Of a stretch of 64,000 nucleotides of DNA, positions 43,321 to 52,963 are shown piece after piece; the stretch's first letter is position 1, and every line of letters starts with the position of its first letter. Below the pieces are notes generated by a model. The model searched no databases. It was not told where the DNA came from and saw only the letters and a list, made by a program, of their open reading frames with translations. The position numbers and the translations under genes were made by a program. Source of the stretch: JAUIAI01 sp049680625 (GTDB lineage Bacteria; Pseudomonadota; Gammaproteobacteria; Burkholderiales; Burkholderiaceae_E); NCBI GenBank assembly GCA_049680625.1, contig JBAUID010000223.1, forward strand, positions 1-64,000, written 5' to 3'.

Positions 43321-43649
43321 TTGCCACCATCAGGCTGACTGGATCTGATTCGTTGTAAGGTCGACTTAAAATCGCCGCCACTCGGGTTCTTTGGCAGGTA
43401 GTCGTTTAGAACTTTAATGAGCGACAAGTTCTGGCCGGTGGCGCTCATTAGCAAATATTCGGTGCCGGTGTGGACGACAATGAGCCGCTCACGCGGACCA
43501 ACCGACAGCGTTTCAATAACCTGTAATGTGCCGCCGCCGCGACGGGCGAAGCCGGGCAGACGTTTTGCCAGCCACAAAGTGACTGGAATCGCCACCAGGA
43601 TCAGCAATAACATGATACTGGACCACACTGGGTAAATGCCCTGAGACAT
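43317..43649 (-). CDS. fliO: flagellar protein FliO
   Basis: FliO assists FliP assembly. I chose ATG 43649, preceded by AGGGA, giving 110 residues; the frame is open to 43706, where it would overlap fliN. One membrane segment (SSIMLLLILVAIPVTLWLAK) is followed by a cytoplasmic domain with the typical IETLSVGPRERLIVVHTGT and YLLMSATGQNLSLI. The C-terminal 30 residues are polar. Confidence 0.9.
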   Translation of the reverse strand: MSQGIYPVWSSIMLLLILVAIPVTLWLAKRLPGFARRGGGTLQVIETLSVGPRERLIVVHTGTEYLLMSATGQNLSLIKVLNDYLPKNPSGGDFKSTLQRIRSSQPDGGK

Positions 43650-43662
43650 CAGTATCCCTGTT

Positions 43663-44106
43663 CTACGACCGATGCAGGCGACGAACCCGCTCGGACGGCG
43701 TAACAATATCGGTTAGGCGCACGCCAAATTTTTCGTTCACAACGACCACTTCGCCTTGGGCAATGAGGAAGCCATTGACCAGTACGTCCATTGGTTCGCC
43801 GGCCAGGGCGTCTAATTCAACAACTGAACCCTGGGCCAACTGCAGGATGTGTTTGATCGGAATTCGGGTTCTGCCTAGTTCGACCGTCAGCTGGACCGGG
43901 ATATCCATGATCATGCTTAAGTCGCCAGTTCCTTCGGTAGGGGATGCTCCGGTATTGGTCAGATCAGGAAAAATCTGCCCGGCGTCACCAACCGATTCAA
44001 CGGTCACTTCGGCCGTGTTGGGTTGCTCCTGGCTGCCCGCTTCCAGTGCTGAATCAGCGTCGGCTTGTTCAGGTGAGCCGTCACCGTTCTCTTTTTCTTC
44101 AGCCAT
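43663..44106 (-). CDS. fliN: flagellar motor switch protein FliN
   Basis: FliN builds the lower C-ring and binds CheY-P through FliM. The first 65 residues are acidic and low-complexity. The SpoA domain follows: MDIPVQLTVELGRTRIPIKH, LAQGSVVELDALAGEPMDV, and GEVVVVNEKFGVRLTDIV. The start overlaps the fliM end by eight bases. Confidence 0.97.
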   Translation of the reverse strand: MAEEKENGDGSPEQADADSALEAGSQEQPNTAEVTVESVGDAGQIFPDLTNTGASPTEGTGDLSMIMDIPVQLTVELGRTRIPIKHILQLAQGSVVELDALAGEPMDVLVNGFLIAQGEVVVVNEKFGVRLTDIVTPSERVRRLHRS

Positions 44107-45097
44107 TGTGTACTCCGTTAATCAGTTCGTCTGGAACTGTCAGAAATTTTTCTATTTTTACTGCGTAGCGGTTTTCGTTAACGCCGTACCGACAGCGCAG
44201 GAACGGTACATTGCCAGCAGTCACCGACAGGGTTTCTTTTAAATCGAGTTCGATGAAATCGCCCACTTGCAGGTTAAGCAGCTCCCCGAAAGTGATATCT
44301 GTTTTGGACAAATCGGCAACCAGTTCGATATCTGCGCTTTCGAGCTGACTGCTGAGCTTCCGTACCCATGATCCGTCTTTTTCTATCTGATCCGAATTCA
44401 CCGCGGAGTACAGAGTTTCCCGGATAGGTTCAAGGGTCCCATAAGGAATACATAAGTGAACGGCGCCGGCTGCCGTACCCGATTCAATCCAGAATCGGGT
44501 GCTGACAACACTTTCGGCAGGTGACGCAATGCTGGCAAATTGAGGCAACATTTCTGATCGAACGTACTCCAGTTCGATTGGGTACACCCCATCCCACGAT
44601 TGACGATAGCTCTCCGTGAAAGAGTCAACCAGTCGGGTGATAATCCGTTTTTCGGTCTTGGAGAACTCTCGCCCTTCGATGCCGCTGGGTATTGTCCCAG
44701 AGCCGCCAAATAAACCGTCGACCAGGGCACAGATCAGTTGCGGTTCGAATATCAGCAGGCATTTCCCGCGCAGCGGTTTAACCTGCATGATATTCAGGTT
44801 GCTCGGAATGACCTGGGTCGACATGAATTCCGAAAATTTTTCGAATTTAATCGGCCCGCTTGTCACTTCTGTGGATTGACTTGTGATGTTAGTGACCACG
44901 GTCCGAAACAGCCTGCAGAACTGTTCGTGTACCGATTCCAGGGTAGGCATTCGGCCACGGACAATTCGGTTCTGGTTCGCTAGGTCATACGCCCGTACAC
45001 CTTTTTCGTCGCCAACTGACTCGAGAACTGGTTCGTCTGAATCGACGCCGGAAAGCAATGAATCAACTTCATCCTGGGATAGGATCTGATCGCTCAT
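44099..45097 (-). CDS. fliM: flagellar motor switch protein FliM
   Basis: FliM is the C-ring protein that receives CheY-P. The N-terminal CheY-binding motif is LSQDEVDSLLSGV. The middle domain carries RMPTLESVHEQFCRLFRT and FEPQLICALVDGLFGG. The C-terminal SpoA-like part contains TFGELLNLQVGDFIELD. It is 332 residues and follows fliL by 15 bases. Confidence 0.98.
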   Translation of the reverse strand: MSDQILSQDEVDSLLSGVDSDEPVLESVGDEKGVRAYDLANQNRIVRGRMPTLESVHEQFCRLFRTVVTNITSQSTEVTSGPIKFEKFSEFMSTQVIPSNLNIMQVKPLRGKCLLIFEPQLICALVDGLFGGSGTIPSGIEGREFSKTEKRIITRLVDSFTESYRQSWDGVYPIELEYVRSEMLPQFASIASPAESVVSTRFWIESGTAAGAVHLCIPYGTLEPIRETLYSAVNSDQIEKDGSWVRKLSSQLESADIELVADLSKTDITFGELLNLQVGDFIELDLKETLSVTAGNVPFLRCRYGVNENRYAVKIEKFLTVPDELINGVHNG

Positions 45098-45112
45098 ACA
45101 ATTTGACTGCCG

Positions 45113-45751
45113 TTACTGAACGATAAATTGAGAGAAATGGGCGGCAATGATGCGCTCAGGATAGTGGCTCTTCGTCTCATGGCTCTCGAGACGAAATTCC
45201 GGATCTTCTTTTGCCATTTGCAGCACAAGCTTGCGCATGGCTTCGCTCTTTTTCTTCCGTTGTTCCGCTGTCATTACCGTTGGCGGTTCTTTACCTGAAA
45301 GAATGGCGTTTGTTGCATTGATCATTTCTGAAGCGAGGTCTTTCTTGCCCTGGCTCGACAATACTTCTTTGCTTGTCTTTGACGTCAGAATCATCAGGAT
45401 TGCATTGCGTATTGCCGGGGCTACGGCCTCTAATTGGGCTTCGATGCCTGGGTTGGCCAATTCAAGAACAATTTTCGCCTGACCAAAACGATCCTGCTCT
45501 TCGTCGCGTAAATTAAACGTGAACGACTCCAGATTAACGAAAGTGCGTTTTGTCATATCAACCTTGATCGGCTCTTCGATATGCGCTTTTTCCTTCTTCT
45601 CTTCACCTTCTGCGTTTTCTTCAGCTTTCTTCTGGCTCTGCATGTAGTACCAGCCGCCGCCACCGGCCAGGGCCAGTACAACAACTACCCCAAGTATTAG
45701 TGGGAGTTTCCCTTTCTTTTTGGGCTCTTCTGCTTCTTTTTCGTCCGACAT
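45113..45751 (-). CDS. fliL: flagellar basal body-associated protein FliL
   Basis: FliL is an inner-membrane protein around the stator. It has a charged N-terminus, one membrane segment (LPLILGVVVVLALAGGGGWY) and a periplasmic domain with FVNLESFTFNLR and AIRNAILMILTSKTSKEVLS. At 212 residues it is longer than the usual 150-180, because of a Lys/Glu-rich linker and an insert with SGKEPPTVMTAEQRKK near residue 150. Confidence 0.95.
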   Translation of the reverse strand: MSDEKEAEEPKKKGKLPLILGVVVVLALAGGGGWYYMQSQKKAEENAEGEEKKEKAHIEEPIKVDMTKRTFVNLESFTFNLRDEEQDRFGQAKIVLELANPGIEAQLEAVAPAIRNAILMILTSKTSKEVLSSQGKKDLASEMINATNAILSGKEPPTVMTAEQRKKKSEAMRKLVLQMAKEDPEFRLESHETKSHYPERIIAAHFSQFIVQ

Positions 45752-45832
45752 TGATTACTGCTCCTTAACAGCTGACAAAACCAATGGTGACAAAGCTTTA
45801 GGCCGCTAAAGCCCGGATTAACGGTTGAAAAC

Positions 45833-47536
45833 TCAGGCTATTAGATCAACACCGCCCGCGGTGGAAGGACGGTTAGGCAGTGTTGGCTCTTCAGTGACCT
45901 CAGGAGAGGGCCTGACAGGCTGTGGGCGGTCTTCAGGCCGTGACTGCGCTGCCCTCTGATCCCGTGCCGAAGTTTGGTGCTCCTGGCGTGTGTGCTCACG
46001 TTCGTGTTGCTGGCTGTCCACATGAACATCTCTTAGCTCAAGGCCTTCCTGAGAAAACAGATCGCGCAGATCTTCCAGGGTTGCTTCCAGAACAGCTCTG
46101 GTCTCAGCGTGGGCCGCCGCAATTTTCAGGTTGGCCTGTTGACCGTCCATACTCAGGTCGACCTGAATAGGGCCAAGATCATCAGGCGATATTCGGATGC
46201 TCGCCTGCCCGCCGAGACCACGCGCCATGATCAGCACCCGTTCATGCAGCTGATCAAAAAACTCGGCTGTACCCAATGGTGCATCGATGAATTCTGAGTA
46301 AACCTGGTCAGGTGCGGGCGTCTGATCGGCGGCATGTGTTGCGGTCGCTCCTGGCGCCGCTGTGGTTTGCATCACCGGTGGAGCTCCGGTCGGCTGAATC
46401 GTATTGAAATCGCCAATTGCGGCAGGAATCTGAGGCGTAGTTGAGGCGCCAAGGGCGGCTGACGGCTGATTCGATGCTGAATTGTTTGCGAACTTTTGAC
46501 CGGAGTGGGCGGCGGATGTCGCTTGCATACGAGGGTCTGTTTTTGCTAATCGTTCGGGTTGATGTTGTAAATCAGTACTGGCGTCCGCGGCATTGGTTGA
46601 TTCCGACAGGTTAATGATTCCAGCCGTGGCCGGTTTGCCAGCCCCGAACCGGTGCGTTAATGCACCGGGCTGCCCTGGTCCGACTGCGACAGTTTGCGGG
46701 TTAGTGGATGTTGACTGCAGTGCTGATGCGATTGCTCTGCGATCTGCGCTCAACGCTTGCTCAGGATTACTCAACCTGTTCGAATTTCCGCCAGAATTGT
46801 CGCCAACCAGGGCCGCGTCGGCCGCCTGGGTACTGCCTTGAGTCAGATCGAGGGCTGCACCAGACCCGGCTGTTGAGGCACTGGCATTACCGCTGGCACC
46901 TGCGACTTGTGCCCGGCCTGGCCCGTCTACCGGCAGTTTGGCGCTGCTGGCCGAAACCAAATTCAATGACGCCTGCCCTGACCCGGCAGCCGTTGACAAG
47001 TGGGGCGTCGTTTTGGACAAACCGGTGCTTGTCTGACCCGCACTGGCAGCCGTCGGTGTCACCTGGGTTGCCGGGTCAACTGAAGACGCCAGGTTACCGA
47101 CGGACGCAGACGTTAATTGACCTTCAGGCACTGGCGTTCGACGGGTGCTTGCGTGCATGTGGTGAGCCTTCGCCAGCGACGATTCAGCGACCTTGGTTGC
47201 GTTTTTGGCCACCATCCAGGCGGTCTTTGTTGTCGAGACCAGTTGTTCCGAGGTTTTCGCCGCCCGGCTTTGGTGACGCATTAAGTCTTGCCTGACATCT
47301 ATTGTCTGTGCCGAAACCAGCTCGGCTGCCGTTAAGGTGACGGGACCCTCGTCGGTCTCGGCTGCGATCGGGTCAGAAATATCCCCTGAGGTACTGGTTG
47401 CATTAAGTTTCATCAGTTTGCCGGCGAACAAACTGTCTGGCCCTGACGGCAATTTTGCCTTGGCTGGGCCGGTGGAGTTATTGGCGAATAGTAAAGCGGC
47501 CAATCCGCTATTTTGGCTGACATGGGTTGAAGGCAT
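45833..47536 (-). CDS. fliK: flagellar hook-length control protein FliK
   Basis: FliK measures hook length and switches export specificity. The 567 residues are mostly low-complexity Ser/Thr/Ala/Gln, as expected for an unfolded ruler. The C-terminal domain, about residues 415-510, has RISPDDLGPIQVDLSMDGQQ and HAETRAVLEATLEDLRDLF. The final 50 residues are Gln/Arg/Glu-rich. It follows fliJ by six bases and precedes fliL by 81. Confidence 0.94.
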   Translation of the reverse strand: MPSTHVSQNSGLAALLFANNSTGPAKAKLPSGPDSLFAGKLMKLNATSTSGDISDPIAAETDEGPVTLTAAELVSAQTIDVRQDLMRHQSRAAKTSEQLVSTTKTAWMVAKNATKVAESSLAKAHHMHASTRRTPVPEGQLTSASVGNLASSVDPATQVTPTAASAGQTSTGLSKTTPHLSTAAGSGQASLNLVSASSAKLPVDGPGRAQVAGASGNASASTAGSGAALDLTQGSTQAADAALVGDNSGGNSNRLSNPEQALSADRRAIASALQSTSTNPQTVAVGPGQPGALTHRFGAGKPATAGIINLSESTNAADASTDLQHQPERLAKTDPRMQATSAAHSGQKFANNSASNQPSAALGASTTPQIPAAIGDFNTIQPTGAPPVMQTTAAPGATATHAADQTPAPDQVYSEFIDAPLGTAEFFDQLHERVLIMARGLGGQASIRISPDDLGPIQVDLSMDGQQANLKIAAAHAETRAVLEATLEDLRDLFSQEGLELRDVHVDSQQHEREHTRQEHQTSARDQRAAQSRPEDRPQPVRPSPEVTEEPTLPNRPSTAGGVDLIA

Positions 47537-47542
47537 GGCTAG

Positions 47543-48010
47543 TTAGCTCCCTTGGGTATTGTTGTGGCCTGGCTTACGGGTGTAGCCCAATGCCGCGTTT
47601 TCGTCGCTGATTCGTTGCTCTGCACGACGCTGCTGCTCTTGCAGCTGCTCTTTACGGCGATTCGCGAGTAGTTCGATTGCCAGTAGCTGGCGTTGCCGCG
47701 CCTGCAGCGCCTGGACGTTTGACTGATTGGTTTTATCCAGCCTTTCGGTCAACTCACCTTGCAGCTCGGTGGCGTGTACGAGTTTTTTTGAGAAACGGGT
47801 ATGACTGATGACATCCTGGGTACCAATCGACTGATTGATCTGACTGCGACGCTCCTGCGCTTTTTGCTCAGCAAAGTCGAGCAGGCTCTGATGGGTCAGT
47901 CGGGCAGATTGCAATTCGCGTTCAGATCCCGAGGCCTGACTGGCTGCCTGGTCCCTGCTGAGGGTCGCACGTTCAACTAACAATTCGAGAATTTTTTCAG
48001 AAAGTGACAT
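47543..48010 (-). CDS. fliJ: flagellar export chaperone FliJ
   Basis: FliJ is the small coiled-coil stalk of the export ATPase. The 155 residues are strongly helical and rich in Gln, Glu, Lys and Arg with heptad-like patterns. Identity rests on position after fliI and on LSEKILELLVERATLSRDQA at the start. Its start shares one base with the fliI stop. Confidence 0.9.
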   Translation of the reverse strand: MSLSEKILELLVERATLSRDQAASQASGSERELQSARLTHQSLLDFAEQKAQERRSQINQSIGTQDVISHTRFSKKLVHATELQGELTERLDKTNQSNVQALQARQRQLLAIELLANRRKEQLQEQQRRAEQRISDENAALGYTRKPGHNNTQGS

Positions 48011-49512
48011 CAGCTTGCCTCCGGTTCAGTTGACAAGTTGTCCTGGCTACCGCCCGGTCCTGTTCCGCCTGACATACCGGTCACCAGCCGGCCTGCGAGA
48101 CGTTCAAGCGACCGGATCGATTGATCCATGGGCGCCGCAGATCGGGCATCCTGCTGGAGAAAACTATTCATTTCACTTTGATTCGCTAAAGCACTGTCTA
48201 ATTGTGGGTCACTCCCGGCAACATATGCGCCGACTGACACCAGGTCTTTATTGCGGCGCAGATGAGACCAGGCGGCTTTCACCCGCCTGGACTGCTCGAG
48301 CTGTTTGTCGTTGACCAGTGAGGCCATGACCCTCGAGATTGAGCGATCGATGTCAATGGCTGGATAGTGTCCGGACTCTGCGAGGGCGGGAGACAGAACT
48401 ATATGGCCGTCGAGAAACGATCGGGCAGCATCCCCGACCGGATCGCCAACTTCGTCGCTATCGACCAGTACGGTATAAAACGCGGTTATCGACCCTTCAT
48501 TGCCCACCCCATTGCCGGCTCGCTCAATTATTTCAGGCATTTTTGCAAAGACCGACGGTGGGTAGCCCCGGGTCGCCGGCGGTTCACCGGCGGCCAGCGC
48601 TACTTCACGCATGGCCATGGCGTAGCGGGTCAAAGAGTCCATCATCAACAATACTTGCAGACCCTGACTTCGATAATATTCGGCGACTGCGGTCGCATAG
48701 ACAGCGGCTTGTATTTTCAGCAGTGGTGGTTCATCAGCTGGGGCGGTGATGACTGTTGCGCGTTGTCTTGCGGACGGTCCAAGCGTGTTTTCGATAAACT
48801 CACGGACTTCCCGACCGCGCTCCCCGATTAAGCCGACAACAATGACGTCAGCCTTTGTATGGGTCGCCATCATGCCCATCAGGACACTTTTCCCAACCCC
48901 TGCCTGTGCGAACAAGCCGAGTCGCTGGCCCTGACCCACGGTTAATAAACCGTTTATTGCCCGAACGCCAATATCCAGTGTTTTGTCAATTGGCTTCCGC
49001 TGCATCGCGTTAACCGGTCTTGCCCGGATGGGCTGCGACTCGCACTGACCCAGGGGGCCGAGCCCGTCAATCGGGACGCCTCGAGCGTCCAGAATCCGCC
49101 CCAGTAAACCGGGCCCAATTGGCAAATGTCTTGCCTGATCCGTTGATCGCCGCCAGGCATGAGACAATTGGTCAAGGCGCGGACGTTTGACCTCGGGTTC
49201 AACTGCACGAATTGTTGCGCCAGGAGAAATGCCGTCGACCGGGGTTGCGGGCATGAGTTGTAACTCGTCCCCGATGAATCCGACGACTTCTGCTTCAACG
49301 GTTGCTCCGTTGCTGCCCACCGATATTTTGCAGATACTGCCGACAGGTAATTTGAGGCCAGTAGCATGCACAATCATCCCAGTTGCCCGGGTCAGCGTTC
49401 CTTCGCGCAGTAACGGGTCACTTTGCGTGACTAACTTACTGACGTTAGACAGGAAGTTTTGCCATCGACCGGCGCGCTCGCCTGGTGAGTCAGACATCAT
49501 TGCTACTCTCAC
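48010..49512 (-). CDS. fliI: flagellum-specific ATP synthase FliI
   Basis: FliI is the hexameric export ATPase related to F1-beta. Walker A is AQAGVGKSVLMGMM near residue 205. Walker B is in VLLMMDSLTRYAMAMREVA. Other landmarks are IGERGREVREFIE, GYPPSVFAKMPEIIERAG and the arginine-finger region PAIDIDRSISRVM. It is 500 residues, somewhat long, with an extra C-terminal tail. Its 5' end overlaps fliH by 23 bases. Confidence 0.98.
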   Translation of the reverse strand: MRVAMMSDSPGERAGRWQNFLSNVSKLVTQSDPLLREGTLTRATGMIVHATGLKLPVGSICKISVGSNGATVEAEVVGFIGDELQLMPATPVDGISPGATIRAVEPEVKRPRLDQLSHAWRRSTDQARHLPIGPGLLGRILDARGVPIDGLGPLGQCESQPIRARPVNAMQRKPIDKTLDIGVRAINGLLTVGQGQRLGLFAQAGVGKSVLMGMMATHTKADVIVVGLIGERGREVREFIENTLGPSARQRATVITAPADEPPLLKIQAAVYATAVAEYYRSQGLQVLLMMDSLTRYAMAMREVALAAGEPPATRGYPPSVFAKMPEIIERAGNGVGNEGSITAFYTVLVDSDEVGDPVGDAARSFLDGHIVLSPALAESGHYPAIDIDRSISRVMASLVNDKQLEQSRRVKAAWSHLRRNKDLVSVGAYVAGSDPQLDSALANQSEMNSFLQQDARSAAPMDQSIRSLERLAGRLVTGMSGGTGPGGSQDNLSTEPEAS

Positions 49513-50164
49513 GCCCGATTCCGGCTAAAACACGTTGCCAGCGGGTGGCCAGTGTACCGTCGATGTTTGCATCAGCACTTTCGATTCGGCACCCGCCCGC
49601 CGTAATATCCGGGTCCGATATCAACGACAGACCAGATGCGATGCTTTGTTCGTTTACGGCTTTTTCAATCCACTGGAGGTCGCCGGGATTTATCCGCACT
49701 TTGATTTGTGTGACTGCTGCCGGCATCGACCGAAGGCATTCGTTAATCACTGAACATATTTTTTCAGGATGTTGCGACAGCTCATCGGCAACAATGGTTT
49801 TCGCCAGATTGACGGCTAAATCGACAACCTGGTCTGCCAGTTGATGCTCCATTTCGGTCAATTCGCTACTGAACTGTGCGACTAGTTTTTCTAGTCGCTG
49901 TGCCACAAAGCCGCCAGCGGCGACAGCGGTTTGACGAAGTTCTTCTTCGGCTTGCGATCGTGCTTGTGCAAGGGCTTCTTCGAGACCGGCCTGACGTCCG
50001 CGTTCGAACGCTTCGCGGCTTTGTGCATCCATCCGGCGTTCACGTGGTTCTTCTCCTGTGTTTATATTGAGTTGCCCGATTGGCATTGGACGAACATCAC
50101 CGACACGTCTGGCCGGGGTCACACGGGAGTTGCTGGTTCCGCGTTTCTCAGACGTATCCGTCAT
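49490..50164 (-). CDS. fliH: flagellar assembly protein FliH
   Basis: FliH regulates FliI. At about 224 residues it has a glycine-repeat-like helix with FERGRQAGLEEALAQARSQA and a C-terminal domain with LADQVVDLAVNLAKTIVADE, INECLRSMP and LISDPDITAGGCRIESADANID, typical of the family. I chose ATG 50164 with GGTGGTG upstream; the frame is open to 50185. It overlaps the fliG end by about 17 bases and fliI by 23. Confidence 0.93.
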   Translation of the reverse strand: MTDTSEKRGTSNSRVTPARRVGDVRPMPIGQLNINTGEEPRERRMDAQSREAFERGRQAGLEEALAQARSQAEEELRQTAVAAGGFVAQRLEKLVAQFSSELTEMEHQLADQVVDLAVNLAKTIVADELSQHPEKICSVINECLRSMPAAVTQIKVRINPGDLQWIEKAVNEQSIASGLSLISDPDITAGGCRIESADANIDGTLATRWQRVLAGIGRESSNDV

Positions 50165-51149
50165 CACCACCCGACCCCAATACAATCTGTCCTTCGTCGG
50201 CGAGGCGCTTCACCGATTTAAGAATTTCTTTCTGTTCGGATTCAACTTCAGAAACTTTTACCGGGCCACGTGAATCAAGGTCTTCACGGAGCGATTCAGC
50301 AGCACGCTGGCTCATGTTCTTGAATATCTTTTCGCGAAGGTCTGGATCAGCGCCTTTGAGGGCGATGATCAGCGAATCGGTTTGTGCTTCCCGCAAGACC
50401 ATTTGAATCGCCTTGTCATCAAGACTCATCAGATCAGAGAATACAAACATTTGATCGGATATTTTCTCAGCTAATGCATCGTCTTTTTCCTGAATCCATG
50501 CGATGACTGTTTGCTCAGCGGCACTGCCCATAAAGTTTAGTATTTCGGCTGCGATTTTGGTGCCGCCCAATGATGTGCTGGCGTTACTGCGTGGCCCGCT
50601 AAGCAAGTCAGCAAGGACAGCATTCAGTTCGTTCATTGCTGCCGGTTGAATATCGCTAAGGGTCGAAATTCTCATCATAATTTCGCCGCGAATTTCTTCG
50701 GGTAATAGTCCAACAACGGCTGAGGCCTGAAGTGGCTCGAGATGAACCAGTACTGAGGCAACTATCTGGGGGTGTTCGGATCGAAGCAAATCGGCAATCG
50801 CCGGGGCTGTCATCCAGCGCAGGTTTTCGATACCCGGGGTATCGGGTTCTTCGATAATTCGATTCACCAGAATAGAGGCTTTATTCTCTCCCAGTGCGCG
50901 CGTCATTACCGAGCGAACGTAAGCGCCGGAGTCTTCAATCAGCAACGATGTCTTACCCATTTCATCGGCGAGGAGTTCCAGCACCCCGTTTATTTGGTCC
51001 TGACTGGCTACCTGGATATCTGCCATGGCGCGGCCGAGTGCTTCCGCCTCTTTCGGGGTCAGACGCCGTATGACCTCTGCGGCGGCTTCCTCTCCCAGGC
51101 TCATTAGCAAAATTGCGGCATCGGCAAGCCCGTCACGTTCTTCTGTCAC
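50148..51149 (-). CDS. fliG: flagellar motor switch protein FliG
   Basis: FliG is the rotor protein that meets the stator. It is 333 residues. The EHPQ motif is in LLRSEHPQIVASVLVHL. The C-terminal torque helix holds charged residues around LSLDDKAIQMVLREAQTDSL and GADPDLREKIFKNMSQRAAE. The start overlaps the fliF stop by four bases. Confidence 0.98.
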   Translation of the reverse strand: MTEERDGLADAAILLMSLGEEAAAEVIRRLTPKEAEALGRAMADIQVASQDQINGVLELLADEMGKTSLLIEDSGAYVRSVMTRALGENKASILVNRIIEEPDTPGIENLRWMTAPAIADLLRSEHPQIVASVLVHLEPLQASAVVGLLPEEIRGEIMMRISTLSDIQPAAMNELNAVLADLLSGPRSNASTSLGGTKIAAEILNFMGSAAEQTVIAWIQEKDDALAEKISDQMFVFSDLMSLDDKAIQMVLREAQTDSLIIALKGADPDLREKIFKNMSQRAAESLREDLDSRGPVKVSEVESEQKEILKSVKRLADEGQIVLGSGGDDGYV

Positions 51150-52792
51150 GACGCTTGTTCCTCCGGATCAGTAACCCAGGCTTTCACAACGTGCGCAACA
51201 GCTGCCGGGCTTTGACGCGCAATTTTTAAAATCTCTTCTGGTTCGTACGAGACAACCGCCGCCGCCGTCGGTGTGGGTAATTCGAGGTCGTCTTCGACAG
51301 CTTCGTTAATGGTTGATCCGGGTTTAGGGGGTGGGAGGGGTTCGGGGGGGGGTGGCGCCATGTTTCGAATTGCCGGCCGGATAACCATGAGGATGGTTAG
51401 CAGACCCAGGAGAATCAAACCAAGGTGTTTCAAGACGCTTAGCACCAACGAAGTAACTTGTGAGTCTTTCCAGATTGGTGGTGGCTCAACATCAACAACA
51501 GTTTCCTCTGAGAACTGACTGTTCATGATGTTGATAGTGTCACCGCGGGCGTCCGCAAATCCAATAGCCTGTCTTACCAGGGCATTCATACTCTCCAGTT
51601 CCTGCGGTGTTAACGGGGTAAAAGTGACAACGCCAGCATCATCAACTGCCCGCCGATGGTTAACCACTACAGCAGCGCTAAGACGCTGAATTGTGCCGCT
51701 ACCGTTTCGAGTTACCCGGATACTCTTGTCGACTTCGTAATTAACAACCGACTCCTGATTTCCGCTGGCACCGCCGTTTCCATCCTGGTTAGCGGCAGCC
51801 TGTGGGTTTTGTGCCGCACCATTAACCGGTGCAGTGGCCGGGTCTGGGGGTTGGTTTGTCAGTGCCCCTGGAATGCCGTTAGCTGCTGCGCCGGCACCAC
51901 CGTTCTGAGCTCTGATCTGTTGACTGCGCACTGCGGCCGCCTGGTTGCCCTGATTTGGGCGATAGGTTTCGTCTGTACTCTGGGTCTCCGTGAAATCGAT
52001 CAGCGCGTTAACCTGGGCACGGACGTTACCGCGCCCGACTACCGGCTCAAGCAGTTCAACAATGCGCTGGCTCAGGCGGGCCTCGACATTGTGTAAATAG
52101 GCAATCTGAGAAGCGTCTGGCGTGCCAGCAATATCCGTCTTTTGAGAAAGCAGCGTGCCGTCTTGGTCAATAACTGCGACGTCTTCGGGTCTTAGGCGCT
52201 CCAGCGATGAAGAAACCAGATGAACAATGCCGGCGGTCTGGCTCGAATTCAGGTAGCGGCCTGGATAAAGACGCAACATGACCGATGCGCTGGCCTGATT
52301 CTGATTGCGCAGGAACCCAGTACTGTTCGGAATCGCCAGATGCACCCTGGCTGATTCGACCGCTGCCAGAGACTCAATAGTCCGGGTCAGCTCTCCTTGT
52401 AGCCCGCGCTGGTAATTCAAGCGTTCCTGGAACTGTGTGACCCCAAAGCCCTGGTTGTCCATCAACTCAAAACCAATGCTGGTGCCGCGGGGCAAACCTT
52501 CGGATGCCAGGCGCAAACGGGCGGAGTGAACACTTTTTGCCGGCACCAGTATGGCGTCGCCACCCGCGGCGAATTTGTAGGGAATGTTCTGCTTAGTCAG
52601 CGAATCGATAATTACCCCGCCATCGCGATCAGACAGATTCGCAAACAAGACGGAGTACTCCGGTTCACGCAGATTCCCCGTTGATATCGTGATGACTGCG
52701 GTGAGGGCTAGGACGCCGGTGGCAAGCATGGCCCATGTTTTCATGGGAATGCTTGCGAGATGATTAGGGGCAGCGTCGCTGCTTTCGGCCAT
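51146..52792 (-). CDS. fliF: flagellar MS-ring protein FliF
   Basis: FliF forms the MS-ring. Membrane segment 1 is at about residues 17-37 and segment 2 at about 441-462 (VLSVLKHLGLILLGLLTILM). The periplasmic ring-building part contains EPEYSVLFANLSDRDGG and LNYQRGLQGELTRTIESLAAV. A Pro-rich stretch follows TM2. The length of 548 residues is normal. It heads the long minus-strand operon. Confidence 0.97.
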   Translation of the reverse strand: MAESSDAAPNHLASIPMKTWAMLATGVLALTAVITISTGNLREPEYSVLFANLSDRDGGVIIDSLTKQNIPYKFAAGGDAILVPAKSVHSARLRLASEGLPRGTSIGFELMDNQGFGVTQFQERLNYQRGLQGELTRTIESLAAVESARVHLAIPNSTGFLRNQNQASASVMLRLYPGRYLNSSQTAGIVHLVSSSLERLRPEDVAVIDQDGTLLSQKTDIAGTPDASQIAYLHNVEARLSQRIVELLEPVVGRGNVRAQVNALIDFTETQSTDETYRPNQGNQAAAVRSQQIRAQNGGAGAAANGIPGALTNQPPDPATAPVNGAAQNPQAAANQDGNGGASGNQESVVNYEVDKSIRVTRNGSGTIQRLSAAVVVNHRRAVDDAGVVTFTPLTPQELESMNALVRQAIGFADARGDTINIMNSQFSEETVVDVEPPPIWKDSQVTSLVLSVLKHLGLILLGLLTILMVIRPAIRNMAPPPPEPLPPPKPGSTINEAVEDDLELPTPTAAAVVSYEPEEILKIARQSPAAVAHVVKAWVTDPEEQAS

Positions 52793-52927
52793 TCTTATTC
52801 TTCCAACTGCAAAAGTCTGGACTGCATTGTCCGGAAAACTTGAGCGTTAGAGCCTTCGAAATAGGTGTGGCTTACCCAGCTTATTCAATTCTGAAATCCT
52901 ACTGTCGCGAGGATAATGTCTCAGACA

Positions 52928-52942
52928 GCACGTGAAACGTGC
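52928..52942. repeat. inverted repeat GCACGT-GAA-ACGTGC upstream of fliE
   Basis: Two perfect 6-bp arms with a 3-base loop lie 22 bases before the fliE start codon. The place fits an operator or a 5' leader hairpin of fliE, and it is also in the fliF-fliE divergent region. Confidence 0.6.
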
Positions 52943-52963
52943 CTTGGACCCGAAAAACACCAT

